Source of the DNA: Bacteroidetes oral taxon 274 str. F0058
GTDB taxonomy: Bacteria; Bacteroidota; Bacteroidia; Bacteroidales; Paludibacteraceae
DNA: 64,000 nt
Direction of reading: 5' to 3'
Assembly (NCBI GenBank): GCA_000163695.1
Contig: GG774889.1
Coordinates: 173,670 to 237,669 of the forward strand
Shown: piece by piece, positions 27,010-34,954 of the stretch
How the letters are laid out: every line of letters begins with the position of its first letter
Numbering within the stretch: position 1 is the stretch's first letter
Made by a program: the position numbers and the translations under genes
Notes under the pieces: model-generated
What the model saw: only the letters and a program-made list of their open reading frames with translations
The model's database searches: none
Told to the model about the DNA's origin: nothing

Positions 27010-27510
27010 ATGAGCAAAGAGATATATCTGAAAAATATTCTCCCGCTCCGTAGCAGGCTTTTGGGCATAGCTCGAGGTATGTTGTACGAGGAGCAGGATG
27101 CCGAAGATGCCGTACAGGAGGTGCTTCTGAGGATTTGGCTCGTATCCGACTCGTTGGGCAAATACGACAACCCGCAGGCAGTGGCTGTAGCGGCACTCAA
27201 AAACCACTGCCTCGACAGGCTGAAAAAAGTACGACACGAGCAAGCTATGGCAGAAGATACAGATATAGCCTCCGATAGCGACAATCCGTATTACGCTCTC
27301 GAGCACAAAGATACGGAGGAGATTTTGACCGATATAATAGATAAACTGCCGTCGTTGCAGCAAATGATTATAAAGATGAAAGACATACATAACTACGAAG
27401 TGGACGAGATAGCACACATCACAGGTACGACAGCCGAAGCCGTGCGTATGAATCTGTCGCGGGCACGTCGTAGAGTGAGAGAAGAATACTTAAAAATATC
27501 CGAACGATGA
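27010..27510 (+). CDS. ECF-type RNA polymerase sigma factor
   Basis: The protein has 166 residues. Region 2 is seen in RGMLYEEQDAEDAVQEVLLRIWL. Region 4 is the HTH NYEVDEIAHITGTTAEAVRM followed by NLSRARRRVREEY. It is the first gene of an operon whose second gene overlaps by four bases (ATGA) and encodes a single-pass anti-sigma-like protein. It probably directs transcription of this operon or of an envelope-stress regulon. The start is at 27010. Confidence 0.92.
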   Translation: MSKEIYLKNILPLRSRLLGIARGMLYEEQDAEDAVQEVLLRIWLVSDSLGKYDNPQAVAVAALKNHCLDRLKKVRHEQAMAEDTDIASDSDNPYYALEHKDTEEILTDIIDKLPSLQQMIIKMKDIHNYEVDEIAHITGTTAEAVRMNLSRARRRVREEYLKISER

Positions 27511-27944
27511 GATTGAAACTGAAAAAAACGATAACAGCCCAAGAAGCTGACGCTCTGATAAACAAATACTACGACGGGACTACGACAAATACCGAAGAGG
27601 AACGTCTGCGGCGATTTCTGCGACAGGAGGGATTACCCTCCAAATACCGAGCCGAACAAGCCATCTTCGGATATTTCGAGCAACAGGCGGCGGGCAAAGG
27701 TAGGGCTGTACGTCTTGTAACTGTTTGTCGTGCAGCGGCTATGGTAGCCGTCGTTACCTTAGCGGGTGCGGCGTTGTACAAATTTGCCAAACCCGACTAT
27801 AAAGCAGTTGCTTACGTAGACGGTCGGCAGATAACGGACAAAAAAACTGTCAAGACACTTGCCGAAAACACTCTTGACAACGTGCTTGCCGCCGACAACA
27901 CGATAGAGGAGCAGCTTGGGCAGTTCGCCGAAATACAATTTTGA
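27507..27944 (+). CDS. Anti-sigma-factor-like single-pass membrane protein
   Basis: The protein has 145 residues. The N-terminal cytoplasmic part (TAQEADALINKYYDGTTTNT then EEERLRRFLRQ) resembles anti-sigma N-termini. One transmembrane segment lies near residues 76-92 (AAMVAVVTLAGAALYKF). A short extracytoplasmic tail with TLDNVLAADNTIEEQLG ends the protein. Overlap with the sigma gene supports an anti-sigma role, which is inferred from context. Confidence 0.7.
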   Translation: MRLKLKKTITAQEADALINKYYDGTTTNTEEERLRRFLRQEGLPSKYRAEQAIFGYFEQQAAGKGRAVRLVTVCRAAAMVAVVTLAGAALYKFAKPDYKAVAYVDGRQITDKKTVKTLAENTLDNVLAADNTIEEQLGQFAEIQF

Positions 27945-27971
27945 TTGTCAAACAACATATCACTATATTAT

Positions 27972-28421
27972 ATGAAAAAGAAACGAAAGATAATACTAAC
28001 GATTGCTCTTATATGTTCTGCAACAATATTTTGCAATGCCCAAAACGGACTTGCCATACGTGACGTCTTCGTGCGTTACGGTAGGCAACGAGGCGTTACT
28101 ATGGTAGAAATATCGGGCGAGTCGTTCGGGGGCTACAAGCTGTCGCTGTTCAAAAGCCTCTCGGTCGGCAACAATAGCAGTATCTCCGATTTCATCAGGC
28201 AATGTATCGACAAAGACCGCCGCAATGCCCGAAAGGTCAAAGAAGTAGTCGTCGACGGCGTAGTTAGGTCGATATTGCTCGACCTGCCCCGACAAGGCAA
28301 AATGTCGCGGCTGATACTATACAACGACGACTCGCATTCGAAAAACGCCATTACCCTCATTTACATAGAGACCGAAGAAAATGGCGACGATATTCTGAAA
28401 TTTATTCTAAAAGAAAAATAG
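27972..28421 (+). CDS. DUF6108-like exported protein
   Basis: The protein has 149 residues. A signal peptide (ILTIALICSATIFCNAQ) is followed by AIRDVFVRYGRQRGVTMVEI and SGESFGGYKLSLFKSL, which resemble the Bacteroidota DUF6108 family (family assignment by recall). The start at 27972 is preferred over an upstream in-frame codon because the signal peptide begins there. It is the third gene of the sigma-factor operon. The function is unknown; a periplasmic or surface role linked to the stress response is inferred. Confidence 0.72.
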   Translation: MKKKRKIILTIALICSATIFCNAQNGLAIRDVFVRYGRQRGVTMVEISGESFGGYKLSLFKSLSVGNNSSISDFIRQCIDKDRRNARKVKEVVVDGVVRSILLDLPRQGKMSRLILYNDDSHSKNAITLIYIETEENGDDILKFILKEK

Positions 28422-28448
28422 TATTAAACACTAAAAAAACATAATTAT

Positions 28449-29378
28449 ATGAAGAAATCAGCATTATTTTTGATAGCCTTGACGGTTTTTGCTCCTGCCG
28501 TTCTCTCGGCACAAGACACAAGGGATACAACCGTGCGGTTCAATGGCAAAACCATCTATGTACACGACAGCATCGGGCGGATGAAAGTCAGCGTTATGGA
28601 CGGCGACTCCGGCAGTTACCGTAAAGTGTACGAGGGAATTTTTGCCGACGAAAAATCGTACGAGCGCTTCAACGTAACACAGGAGGTCGGTATGTATATA
28701 CCGATTCTCAAGAACAAATACCGTCACAGAGAGGGATGTAGAGCGGGCAGACGCAGCATGGAGCCGCACTGGGCGGGCTTCGGTGTAGGACGGCTCACTA
28801 CGGCAGATAATAATATGAATATCGGCTACACAGCAGGTATCCCTCTGAATAAAGGTAAATCCAACGAGGTGATGCTTAATATTTTGGAAGGCATTCTGCC
28901 TATTGGAGGTACTACCTTCGGTATCACTTCGGGTTTCGGACTAAACTGGCGCAGCTATCACATAGAGCAGAACAAACACCTGCTTGTAAAAGATGCCGTA
29001 ACGGGTGTCTACGATGCTCCCGCAGGCGTTACATACCGATATAGCCGTATGCGTACCCTGCACCTGACGGTACCGTTGATGATAGAGTTTCAGCCTACTA
29101 TGTGGCGGCGTCATAACTTTTTTCTGACTGCGGGCGTTGTCGGCGGGTGGAACGTAATGAATACATACAGAGTGATGTACGACGACCCCTCGGAAGGGAG
29201 GGTCAATATGGTAGAGTCGCGAGGCTTGCAGACCAACCCGCTGACACTCGATATTATGGTGCAGGTAGGGTATTCGTGCATAGGCTTCTACGCCAAATAC
29301 TCGCCTGTGGGCGTATTCCAGCAAGGCAAAGGAGCCGACGTCCACGCAGCGTCGATAGGCTGTATGCTTCACTTCTGA
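28449..29378 (+). CDS. Outer-membrane beta-barrel protein
   Basis: The protein has 309 residues. A signal peptide (ALFLIALTVFAPAVLSAQ) is followed by a short domain with FNGKTIYVHDSIGRMKVSV. From about residue 105 the sequence alternates in barrel style and ends in the aromatic IGCMLHF. It is the last gene of the ECF-sigma operon and is followed by a hairpin terminator. The operon (sigma, anti-sigma, small exported protein, barrel) looks like a self-contained envelope-response unit. Confidence 0.78.
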   Translation: MKKSALFLIALTVFAPAVLSAQDTRDTTVRFNGKTIYVHDSIGRMKVSVMDGDSGSYRKVYEGIFADEKSYERFNVTQEVGMYIPILKNKYRHREGCRAGRRSMEPHWAGFGVGRLTTADNNMNIGYTAGIPLNKGKSNEVMLNILEGILPIGGTTFGITSGFGLNWRSYHIEQNKHLLVKDAVTGVYDAPAGVTYRYSRMRTLHLTVPLMIEFQPTMWRRHNFFLTAGVVGGWNVMNTYRVMYDDPSEGRVNMVESRGLQTNPLTLDIMVQVGYSCIGFYAKYSPVGVFQQGKGADVHAASIGCMLHF

Positions 29379-29408
29379 TGAAAAGCAATAAAAACAGATT
29401 ACTTGTCG

Positions 29409-29448
29409 CAGAGACAGAGGCTATACCGTCGTATGGTCTCTGTTTTTT
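29409..29448 (+). terminator. Hairpin terminator after the sigma operon
   Basis: CAGAGAC pairs with GTCTCTG and is followed by a six-T run. Confidence 0.65.
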
Positions 29449-29454
29449 GGTTTT

Positions 29455-29545
29455 TGTTCGAGATTAGCTATGTTTGTGGAGTCTCGGATTTTCGGGTAAG
29501 GTTAGGTATAAATTTCGTTTTGTGCAAAAACTCTCACTTGGAATA
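29455..29545. repeat. Dispersed repeat, copy 1
   Basis: Shares GTTCGAGATTAGC, then a variable part, then TCGGATTTTCGGGTAAGGTT and AGGTATAAATTTCG with copies at 30492-30531 and 32587-32660. It marks the left border of the AT-rich insert. Confidence 0.7.
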
Positions 29546-29663
29546 AACCAAAGAAGGAGGGTTGCTGAGAGGGCTATTATATCAATGCCTATTTGTGATA
29601 TTTCTGTGTTTCATAGAACAAATACAATAGAAGCCCAAAGAGTGATTGAAAAAGGCATATTGA

Positions 29664-30458
29664 TTATTGATAATATTTCATCTTGTGCTTTATAATCAGA
29701 GAATTTGCTTTTTTGAAATCATTTTTGGTTTTTAGTTTTATATTTTTCTCGTGTTCACTTGTGTGTAAAATGTCATTTATAAAAAGTTGAATTTTGTAAA
29801 AAAGTTTATGCTCCATATGAGATTCATAGTATTTGATAAAATCAGGAATTAAGTCAATATCTATAACTACTAATTCATTGTAGATAAAAAGACAAAAATC
29901 CTTTTGTTTAGAATCTTCTATTAATTTTTCATTATCTATTTTATTGGTAAAATGGTGCTTGTATAAATCATTAATAATAGATTTTATCTTTTTATACCTT
30001 ATCAGACGCTCTTTATCCAACTTAAATTCAGTAACGGATACTTCAACAGATTGTACATCTAAAAATTTAGCAAGGCATAATCTGTGCTGACCATCCACGG
30101 AAAAATAACATGTTCCAAATTTCCAAACACACTTATTGTCATTTTCTGAATAATGGCGATGAATATGGTCAATAACCTCTTTTTTTGTCTTAAAGTTATT
30201 CATAACATGATCTAATCTACGCAAGTTACATAATAGTTCATACCAATTTATTTTTCTGTAATAATTATATCCCAAACCGTATTCTATTCCCACTATATCT
30301 TTGGGATTAATTACAGTTGTATATTGTTTTTCCTCTCTATTGAAAAAATCAAAATACTTTAAATCACAAGGGCGATAAACATTTTCTTCAAACCTTTTTT
30401 CTTCTTTGAATTCTGGGTAGATGTTTTTTAGCCAGGTTATTCTTTCGTGTTCAAACAT
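29664..30458 (-). CDS. AT-rich hypothetical protein with ParB/Srx-like motif
   Basis: The protein has 264 residues and is very rich in Lys, Ile, Asn and Asp. Its base composition is clearly lower in G+C than the flanking chromosome. A central segment, FGTCYFSVDGQHRLCLAKFL, resembles the DGxHR motif of ParB/sulfiredoxin-like domains, which bind nucleotides. The rest is not recognised. It lies alone between two copies of a dispersed repeat, which points to horizontal gain. It might be a defence- or mobile-element-associated protein, but nothing confirms that. Confidence 0.6.
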   Translation of the reverse strand: MFEHERITWLKNIYPEFKEEKRFEENVYRPCDLKYFDFFNREEKQYTTVINPKDIVGIEYGLGYNYYRKINWYELLCNLRRLDHVMNNFKTKKEVIDHIHRHYSENDNKCVWKFGTCYFSVDGQHRLCLAKFLDVQSVEVSVTEFKLDKERLIRYKKIKSIINDLYKHHFTNKIDNEKLIEDSKQKDFCLFIYNELVVIDIDLIPDFIKYYESHMEHKLFYKIQLFINDILHTSEHEKNIKLKTKNDFKKANSLIIKHKMKYYQ

Positions 30459-30491
30459 AAAAAAATTAATATTAAATTATGTAGTTGCTGA

Positions 30492-30531
30492 CAATTTTCG
30501 GACAAAGTTAGGTATAAATTTCGGTTTATGC
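30492..30531. repeat. Dispersed repeat, copy 2 (partial)
   Basis: Contains TTTTCGGACAAAGTTAGGTA and TAAATTTCGGTTTATGC, closely matching copies 1 and 3. The reading frame of the dinD-like pseudogene is cut off exactly at this repeat. Confidence 0.7.
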
Positions 30532-30783
30532 TACATCGGTGAGACGCATTTTGCCATCGGCGGCTTGTAGTTTCAACTGGTTACAATTTGACACCGTTTC
30601 ATTTCCTTCCTTCTTAGGTCTCTCTTTCAATTTATTCCAATATTTCCGTGCTGTAATAAAATCTTTAGCATCGGTTAAAATGGCAACGATGTCTACGATA
30701 GAGAAATACCATTTTTCGTTTTGGTCGTCCTAGACGGAGTGCACTTTGCGTTCCTCAAAAAGTTTAACAGCTTCCTTTTTCAT
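30526..30783 (-). pseudogene. Broken dinD/BRO-N-like gene
   Basis: From the ATG at 30781-30783 the minus strand reads KKEAVKLFEERKVHSV, an in-frame TAG at 30730-30732 where the family has Trp, then DDQNEKWYFSIVDIVAILTD. It continues through KKEGNETVSNCNQLKLQAAD to GKMRLTDVA. This is the N-terminal domain of the DNA-damage-inducible protein D/BRO family. It stops after about 85 codons at the dispersed repeat; intact relatives have about 280 residues. A nonsense codon and the C-terminal loss make it a clear pseudogene. Its promoter box is still present. Confidence 0.82.
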
Positions 30784-30820
30784 TTTCTACAATAATGTGA
30801 TAGATAGTTCGTTGATAGGG

Positions 30821-30828
30821 CAAAGATA
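30821..30828 (-). promoter_or_regulatory. Retained promoter -7 box of the dinD-like pseudogene
   Basis: TATCTTTG on the minus strand, about 38 bases upstream of the pseudogene start. Confidence 0.5.
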
Positions 30829-30950
30829 ATAAAAAATCGGCGATGTTCCAATGAAAAAAGCCCCTTTCTAATCTGAAAGAGACTTTCTTCATTGATTTGC
30901 GAGATACGGCAGACTGAGTTAACAAGCGAAGGGTTATGCCCAAATAACAA

Positions 30951-30986
30951 AAATCCCACTCGCATATCAAATCTTGTGAGTGGGAA
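30951..30986 (-). terminator. Hairpin terminator of the SnoaL-like gene
   Basis: On the minus strand TCCCACTC pairs with GAGTGGGA and is followed by five T. It lies just downstream of the SnoaL-like gene. Confidence 0.7.
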
Positions 30987-30996
30987 ATCATTATTT

Positions 30997-31410
30997 TTAT
31001 TTGTCATTCCATAATTTGAGAGCTTTTGTCCAAAAGGCGTCTTCTTCATCTATGCGTTCGGAGAATAACCAAACCTCTTGTATTTTGTCGTCTTCTACCC
31101 GATAGACGTCGATACCTCTCATTCGCATACTTTTGTCGAAAGCAAAGACTTCAAAGGCTACGGCAGCCGCTACCAAATTGTTGTTTTCGGCGATATAATC
31201 AATTTGGTCAATGGCGAATGTGCCTCCGCTGAGTTCAGACATTTTTCCCAAATGAGAAAATACGGCCTTTTTACCCTCGTAAGTGCCCGAAAGCGACCCT
31301 TTGCCCGGCTGATGCCATACTAAGTCGTCGGATAGCAAACTGCTTACTTTCTCAAAATCCCCTTTGGCTAAGGAAACATAAAACTGATTTACAACTTCTG
31401 TTTTTGTCAT
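30997..31410 (-). CDS. SnoaL-like/NTF2-fold protein
   Basis: The protein has 137 residues. The N-terminal helix pattern (VVNQFYVSLAKGDFEKVSSL) and WHQPGKGSLSGTYEGKKAV match the SnoaL-like ketosteroid-isomerase-related family. RMRGIDVYRVEDDKIQEVW completes the cone-shaped NTF2 fold. Members bind or isomerise small hydrophobic molecules; the ligand is unknown here. It is divergently transcribed from an HxlR regulator with abutting promoters, so it is very probably the regulator's target. Confidence 0.82.
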   Translation of the reverse strand: MTKTEVVNQFYVSLAKGDFEKVSSLLSDDLVWHQPGKGSLSGTYEGKKAVFSHLGKMSELSGGTFAIDQIDYIAENNNLVAAAVAFEVFAFDKSMRMRGIDVYRVEDDKIQEVWLFSERIDEEDAFWTKALKLWNDK

Positions 31411-31441
31411 TTCTATATGTGTTTTTTTATTTATTTCTCGG

Positions 31442-31457
31442 CAAAATTATATCTTTG
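31442..31457. promoter_or_regulatory. Back-to-back divergent promoters
   Basis: Two -7 boxes directly abut. TAATTTTG on the minus strand (31449-31442) serves the SnoaL-like gene. TATCTTTG on the plus strand (31450-31457) serves hxlR. Confidence 0.6.
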
Positions 31458-31471
31458 TGTTTTAATACGCA

Positions 31472-31496
31472 AGTACTTACGAGAAAGTAAGCTACT
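31472..31496. promoter_or_regulatory. Inverted-repeat operator, probable HxlR site
   Basis: AGTACTTAC and GTAAGCTACT form an imperfect inverted repeat with one extra base in one arm. It sits just downstream of the hxlR transcription start and upstream of the SnoaL promoter, which suits control of both. Confidence 0.5.
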
Positions 31497-31544
31497 GACA
31501 AAAAAGTTAGAATTACTCAATATCAAACAGAAAAAATATTCAAA

Positions 31545-31874
31545 ATGAACGAAAAAAATATCGATAATGATTGCCCCGTGTGGCGTACGATGCAAATAAT
31601 GGGGAGTAAATGGGCTATGCTTATTTTATTTCATCTTAGTAAAAAGACATTTCGTTATGGGGAATTGAAACGTACCATACCGCAAATCAGTGAAAAAGTA
31701 CTCAATGAAGAATTGAAAATACTTTGTACCTACCGGTTAGTAGAGAAAGAGAGTTATCCTGAAGTACCTCCTCGTGTAGAATATTCACTTACTGATTTGG
31801 GCAAAGAAGCTCTGCCTATTATAGAAGCTATCATTCGTTTTGGCAATGAACACTTGAAACATACGAATACATAA
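31545..31874 (+). CDS. HxlR-family winged-helix transcription regulator
   Basis: The protein has 109 residues. The N-terminal Cys precedes PVWRTMQIMGSKWAMLILF, the HxlR hallmark. RYGELKRTIPQISEKVLNEE and the wing (VPPRVEYSLTDLGKEAL) follow. HxlR proteins often sense electrophiles or aldehydes through the N-terminal Cys. It is divergent from the SnoaL-like gene, has an inverted-repeat operator between, and ends at a strong hairpin terminator. Confidence 0.9.
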   Translation: MNEKNIDNDCPVWRTMQIMGSKWAMLILFHLSKKTFRYGELKRTIPQISEKVLNEELKILCTYRLVEKESYPEVPPRVEYSLTDLGKEALPIIEAIIRFGNEHLKHTNT

Positions 31875-31958
31875 TGCTTAAAGAATTCACATTATCAAGT
31901 AGAGAGGCTGCTCGGTATCGGCAATACAAAGGAGTCTGTTGTCGGCGGCTTACACTCA

Positions 31959-31989
31959 AAAAGCGTTACAGCTACTGTAACGCTTTTAA
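31959..31989. terminator. Bidirectional hairpin terminator
   Basis: A perfect 13-bp stem (AAAAGCGTTACAG with its complement) with a 3-base loop, between convergent hxlR and a lipoprotein gene. Confidence 0.8.
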
Positions 31990-32050
31990 TATCTCAATAC
32001 CTTTTAAGGCTACAAAGGTACCGATGATTAGCAAATTAACGTGTGCCCTA

Positions 32051-32443
32051 TCATCTGTGATAATTACCCTGTACTTTACCGTTATGCGTTACTTTTATTT
32101 CGTTATTGTTCATTTTTTCGAACATATAAGTGTGTTCGTAAGAGGAGATTTTGTAACTAATCTTGTAAAATTGGTTTGTTTTTTGATCTTTTATATCGGT
32201 AACAGGGAGTTCCTTCTCCATAAAACAATTGGTTGCTCCCATAGTTATTTGGCAAAAATCATTTGCCTTGAAAGCATAACCGTACTGCTTGGTGTTGTCT
32301 TTGAACCAAGAGCCTTGAATCCACGCCGGAGGCGAGAACTTCCCCGTAGAGTAGCTTCCGCCACCTCCCGTACCATTGCTGTCGCTTTTACCGCAAGCTA
32401 CCATAGCTACGATAGCGACTAATATCAGAATTGTCTTTTTCAT
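32051..32443 (-). CDS. Small lipoprotein of unknown function
   Basis: The protein has 130 residues from the start at 32443 (MKKTILILVAIVAMVACGKS). The lipobox is MVAC. A Gly/Ser linker follows, then a compact domain beginning FSPPAWIQGSWFKDNTKQYG. The WIQGSW motif recalls lipocalin-like or DUF-type Bacteroidota lipoproteins in which a Gly-x-Trp starts a beta barrel. It is a single gene with a TACCTTTG box about 35 bases upstream. The function is unknown. Confidence 0.75.
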   Translation of the reverse strand: MKKTILILVAIVAMVACGKSDSNGTGGGGSYSTGKFSPPAWIQGSWFKDNTKQYGYAFKANDFCQITMGATNCFMEKELPVTDIKDQKTNQFYKISYKISSYEHTYMFEKMNNNEIKVTHNGKVQGNYHR

Positions 32444-32476
32444 CTTATTGTGTTTTTTAAAATTAACCGTCGGGCA

Positions 32477-32484
32477 CAAAGGTA
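32477..32484 (-). promoter_or_regulatory. Promoter -7 box for the small lipoprotein
   Basis: TACCTTTG on the minus strand, about 34 bases upstream of the start at 32443. It argues against the longer in-frame start at 32479. Confidence 0.6.
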
Positions 32485-32586
32485 CATTAAGTTCTTTTGA
32501 CTACAAAATTTTTAACAATCTTTGTTGTTATTCCCTCTGCCGAAAGTTGTCGCAGCGGCTTAGGTAGGTGAGCCTGTACCGCTGTA

Positions 32587-32660
32587 GGTTCGAGATTAGC
32601 AGAGTTTGTGGTGCTCGGATTTTTGGGCAAAGTTATGTATAAGTTTCGGTTTGTGCAAAG
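32587..32660. repeat. Dispersed repeat, copy 3
   Basis: Starts with GTTCGAGATTAGC like copy 1 and contains GGGCAAAGTTATGTATAAG and TTTCGGTTTGTGCAAA. It lies between the lipoprotein promoter and the hydrolase terminator. Confidence 0.7.
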
Positions 32661-32713
32661 TGTGTTTTGGCTTAAGTTTATTCGTAAAAATCCGAATTTG
32701 CCGTTTTGTATTG

Positions 32714-32753
32714 AAAAATCCTCTCGCAACACTAAGGTTGAAAGAGGATTTTT
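32714..32753. terminator. Hairpin terminator after the hydrolase gene
   Basis: AAAAATCCTCT pairs with AGAGGATTTTT around a loop containing CGCAACACTAAG. T-runs lie on both strands. A similar loop occurs in the terminator at 34004-34046. Confidence 0.7.
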
Positions 32754-32772
32754 AATAAAATTACTTTTCTGT

Positions 32773-33879
32773 TCACTTCAAATTCTCCTTAAAGAACGAT
32801 TCGAGTTTGTCGTAAGGGATTACGCCTGCCTTGTTGTCGTACAAATCGACGTGAGTAGCTCCCGGCACAATGTACAACTCCTTGTTATCGTTGCCCAACG
32901 CTTTAAAAGCGTCTTCACTGAAATAGCGAGAATGAGCCTTTTCGCCGTGGATAAGCAGAGCCGGCGTGCGGTTTTCCGATGCGTATTGCAAAATCGGCAT
33001 ATTTACAAGCGAAATAGCGCTTGTTGTAGCCCACGAACCGTCAGGATTAGAATTTACTGCTCGTGGGTGGAAACCACGCTTGGTAGTGTAAAAATCGGAA
33101 TACTCTTTGATAAACTGAGGCGTTTCATCAGTAAATTGCTCTTTACGCAGGTTGTTGGCAGGCAATAAGTCGGCATATCCATTTTTAGAGGCTTCCCAAC
33201 GGGCTTCGTTCATTCCCTTTTTCATTTGGTAACGGTCTTCTGCAGTTTGCGGAGCTTTTCTATCGTATGAGCCATTGGCATTTTGTTTCATATCAATTTC
33301 ATAGCCATTTGCCATTACACGTGTCATATCGTACATCGTGCTGGTGGCAACGGCTTTTATGCGAGTGTCGGAAATAGCGGCGTTCAAGGCAAAACCGCCC
33401 CAACCGCAGATACCCAAAATTCCGATTTTTTCACGGTCAACATTATCCAATGAGCCGAGGAAATCGACTGCAGCCGAAAAGTCTTCGGTGTTGATGTCGG
33501 GCGATGCCATATTGCGAGGCTCTCCGCCGCTTTCGCCTGTGTATGAGGGGTCGAAAGCCAAGGTTACAAAACCGCGTTCTGCCAACGTCTGTGCGTACAA
33601 GCCCGACGACTGCTCCTTAACCGCCCCGAATGGACCGCCTACGGCAATGGCAGAGGCTTTTCCGTTGATATTTTTCGGTGTGTAGAGGTCGGCTGCAAGC
33701 GTAATGCCGTAGCGATTTTTGAACGTTACTTTTTGGTGTTCTACCTTGTCGGATTTCGGGAAAATTTTATCCCACTCCTGTGTTAGTTTTAGTGTACTAT
33801 TCATGTCTTCTCCTTTTTTTTGGGTGTTTGTACAAGCAATCATTGCGATTGCGGTTAATAAAATTGCTATTTTCTTCAT
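32773..33879 (-). CDS. Alpha/beta-hydrolase lipoprotein
   Basis: The protein has 368 residues. The lipobox (IAMIAC) gives a lipid-anchored exported enzyme. The alpha/beta-hydrolase fold is seen in AIAVGGPFGAVKEQ, FDPSYTGESGG and the nucleophile elbow GILGICGWGGFALNAA, where the nucleophile appears to be Cys, as in dienelactone-hydrolase-like members. The acid/His part is ALLIHGEKAHS and then VPGATHVDLYD. The substrate is unknown. Its promoter region is a near copy of that of the patatin gene upstream. Confidence 0.87.
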   Translation of the reverse strand: MKKIAILLTAIAMIACTNTQKKGEDMNSTLKLTQEWDKIFPKSDKVEHQKVTFKNRYGITLAADLYTPKNINGKASAIAVGGPFGAVKEQSSGLYAQTLAERGFVTLAFDPSYTGESGGEPRNMASPDINTEDFSAAVDFLGSLDNVDREKIGILGICGWGGFALNAAISDTRIKAVATSTMYDMTRVMANGYEIDMKQNANGSYDRKAPQTAEDRYQMKKGMNEARWEASKNGYADLLPANNLRKEQFTDETPQFIKEYSDFYTTKRGFHPRAVNSNPDGSWATTSAISLVNMPILQYASENRTPALLIHGEKAHSRYFSEDAFKALGNDNKELYIVPGATHVDLYDNKAGVIPYDKLESFFKENLK

Positions 33880-33921
33880 AACTATCTCTTTTTGTTTTAA
33901 TTACTAATTTGTTCTGTTTTG

Positions 33922-33972
33922 CAAAGGTAATGTAAATTTCAGGGATAAAATTGTCTGTAAGGCTAATTTTTT
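33922..33972 (-). promoter_or_regulatory. Duplicated promoter/operator region, copy A
   Basis: The -7 box TACCTTTG (33929-33922) is preceded on the minus strand by CAGACAATTTTATCC and AAATTTACAT. The same block precedes the patatin gene at 34955-35005. It serves the hydrolase gene. Confidence 0.65.
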
Positions 33973-34003
33973 TATTTAGAATGTGCTTTGAAAAATAGAA
34001 AAC

Positions 34004-34046
34004 AAAAAATCCCCCCTCGCAACGCTAAGACTCTGAAAGGGGGAAA
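34004..34046 (-). terminator. Hairpin terminator after the patatin gene
   Basis: On the minus strand TTTCCCCC pairs with GGGGGGA and is followed by a six-T run. The loop carries CGCAACGCTAAG in plus sense, as in the terminator at 32714. Confidence 0.7.
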
Positions 34047-34054
34047 TAATCGTT

Positions 34055-34903
34055 TTATTTGCAATCTGCTGATTTATCTGCTTTTATCAGTTTTTCACGA
34101 ACTGTCTTAAAGCCCTTTTTTGCCGCCTCGTAACCGAGATGAAATATTTCGTCCATTCGGTCTTTGGAGGTCTCGAAAGTACTATAGTCGGTTGATTCTA
34201 AAGGTAATATGCACCAGTCACACAGGTTGTCTTGTGTTGCCATATTTTGCATCATCATAATTTCAATAGCTCTGAAAACCACCGATTTGATAGAGTCAAG
34301 CTCTTTACTCTCTTTGATAGCTGTCTCTTGCGTATCCAAATTTACACCGATGAGAAAATCGCATCGCCCCTGTATGATATGTGCAGGGAAGTTAGCTAAA
34401 ATACCGCCATCACAGTATAGCCTGCCTTCAATCTGCACGGGCGAGAATACGCCGGGGAAGGCACTCGAAGCGGCAATGGCTTCCTTGGCTTTGGTGTATC
34501 GGTTGAATGTCTTGAGCCGTCCGGAGTTGATATCCGTTGCCGATATGTACATCTCTTTGGGAAAATCAATAAGTTTGGTTTCCCCGAAAACGCCATCCAA
34601 ATATTCGATAAATTTTTCCGCATCCAACAGACCTGCTTTGCTGAACGAAAGATGATTCCACGAAAACAATTTGACCGATTTGAAAAAATCTAAAATCTCG
34701 GTAGGCTTTTTTCCGATAGCGTACAGTCCTCCGACGATAGCCCCCGCACTCGTACCCGAAATAACGTCTATCCGTATATTCTTCTCTTCCAAAAACTGCA
34801 ATACCCCTGCGTGTGCCAACCCCTTGTGTCCGCCACCCGAAAGAGCCAAGCCTATTGATGCATTATTATTCATTATTGTTTGTGTTATTGTTTTTTTTGT
34901 CAT
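34055..34903 (-). CDS. Patatin-like phospholipase
   Basis: The protein has 282 residues, or 271 from the internal Met at 34870. The oxyanion motif SGGGHKGLAHAGVL is followed by the catalytic-serine elbow GTSAGAIVGGL. The catalytic Asp of the dyad is in YCDGGILANFP. These lipases release fatty acids from phospholipids, and bacterial members may be secreted or cytosolic. No signal peptide is present. The promoter block duplicates that of the downstream hydrolase gene, suggesting shared control. Confidence 0.9.
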   Translation of the reverse strand: MTKKTITQTIMNNNASIGLALSGGGHKGLAHAGVLQFLEEKNIRIDVISGTSAGAIVGGLYAIGKKPTEILDFFKSVKLFSWNHLSFSKAGLLDAEKFIEYLDGVFGETKLIDFPKEMYISATDINSGRLKTFNRYTKAKEAIAASSAFPGVFSPVQIEGRLYCDGGILANFPAHIIQGRCDFLIGVNLDTQETAIKESKELDSIKSVVFRAIEIMMMQNMATQDNLCDWCILPLESTDYSTFETSKDRMDEIFHLGYEAAKKGFKTVREKLIKADKSADCK

Positions 34904-34954
34904 TTGGTGAGGTTTAAAAGTTTTTCTATGTTGTGATATTTTTTAGTTATAATA

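Noticed and set aside
29474..29695. 73-codon plus-strand frame beginning in the dispersed repeat
   Set aside because: Its first third is the repeat itself. The end (RTNTIEAQRVIEKGILIID) looks protein-like and may be a remnant of a lost gene, but there is no start or family I can support.
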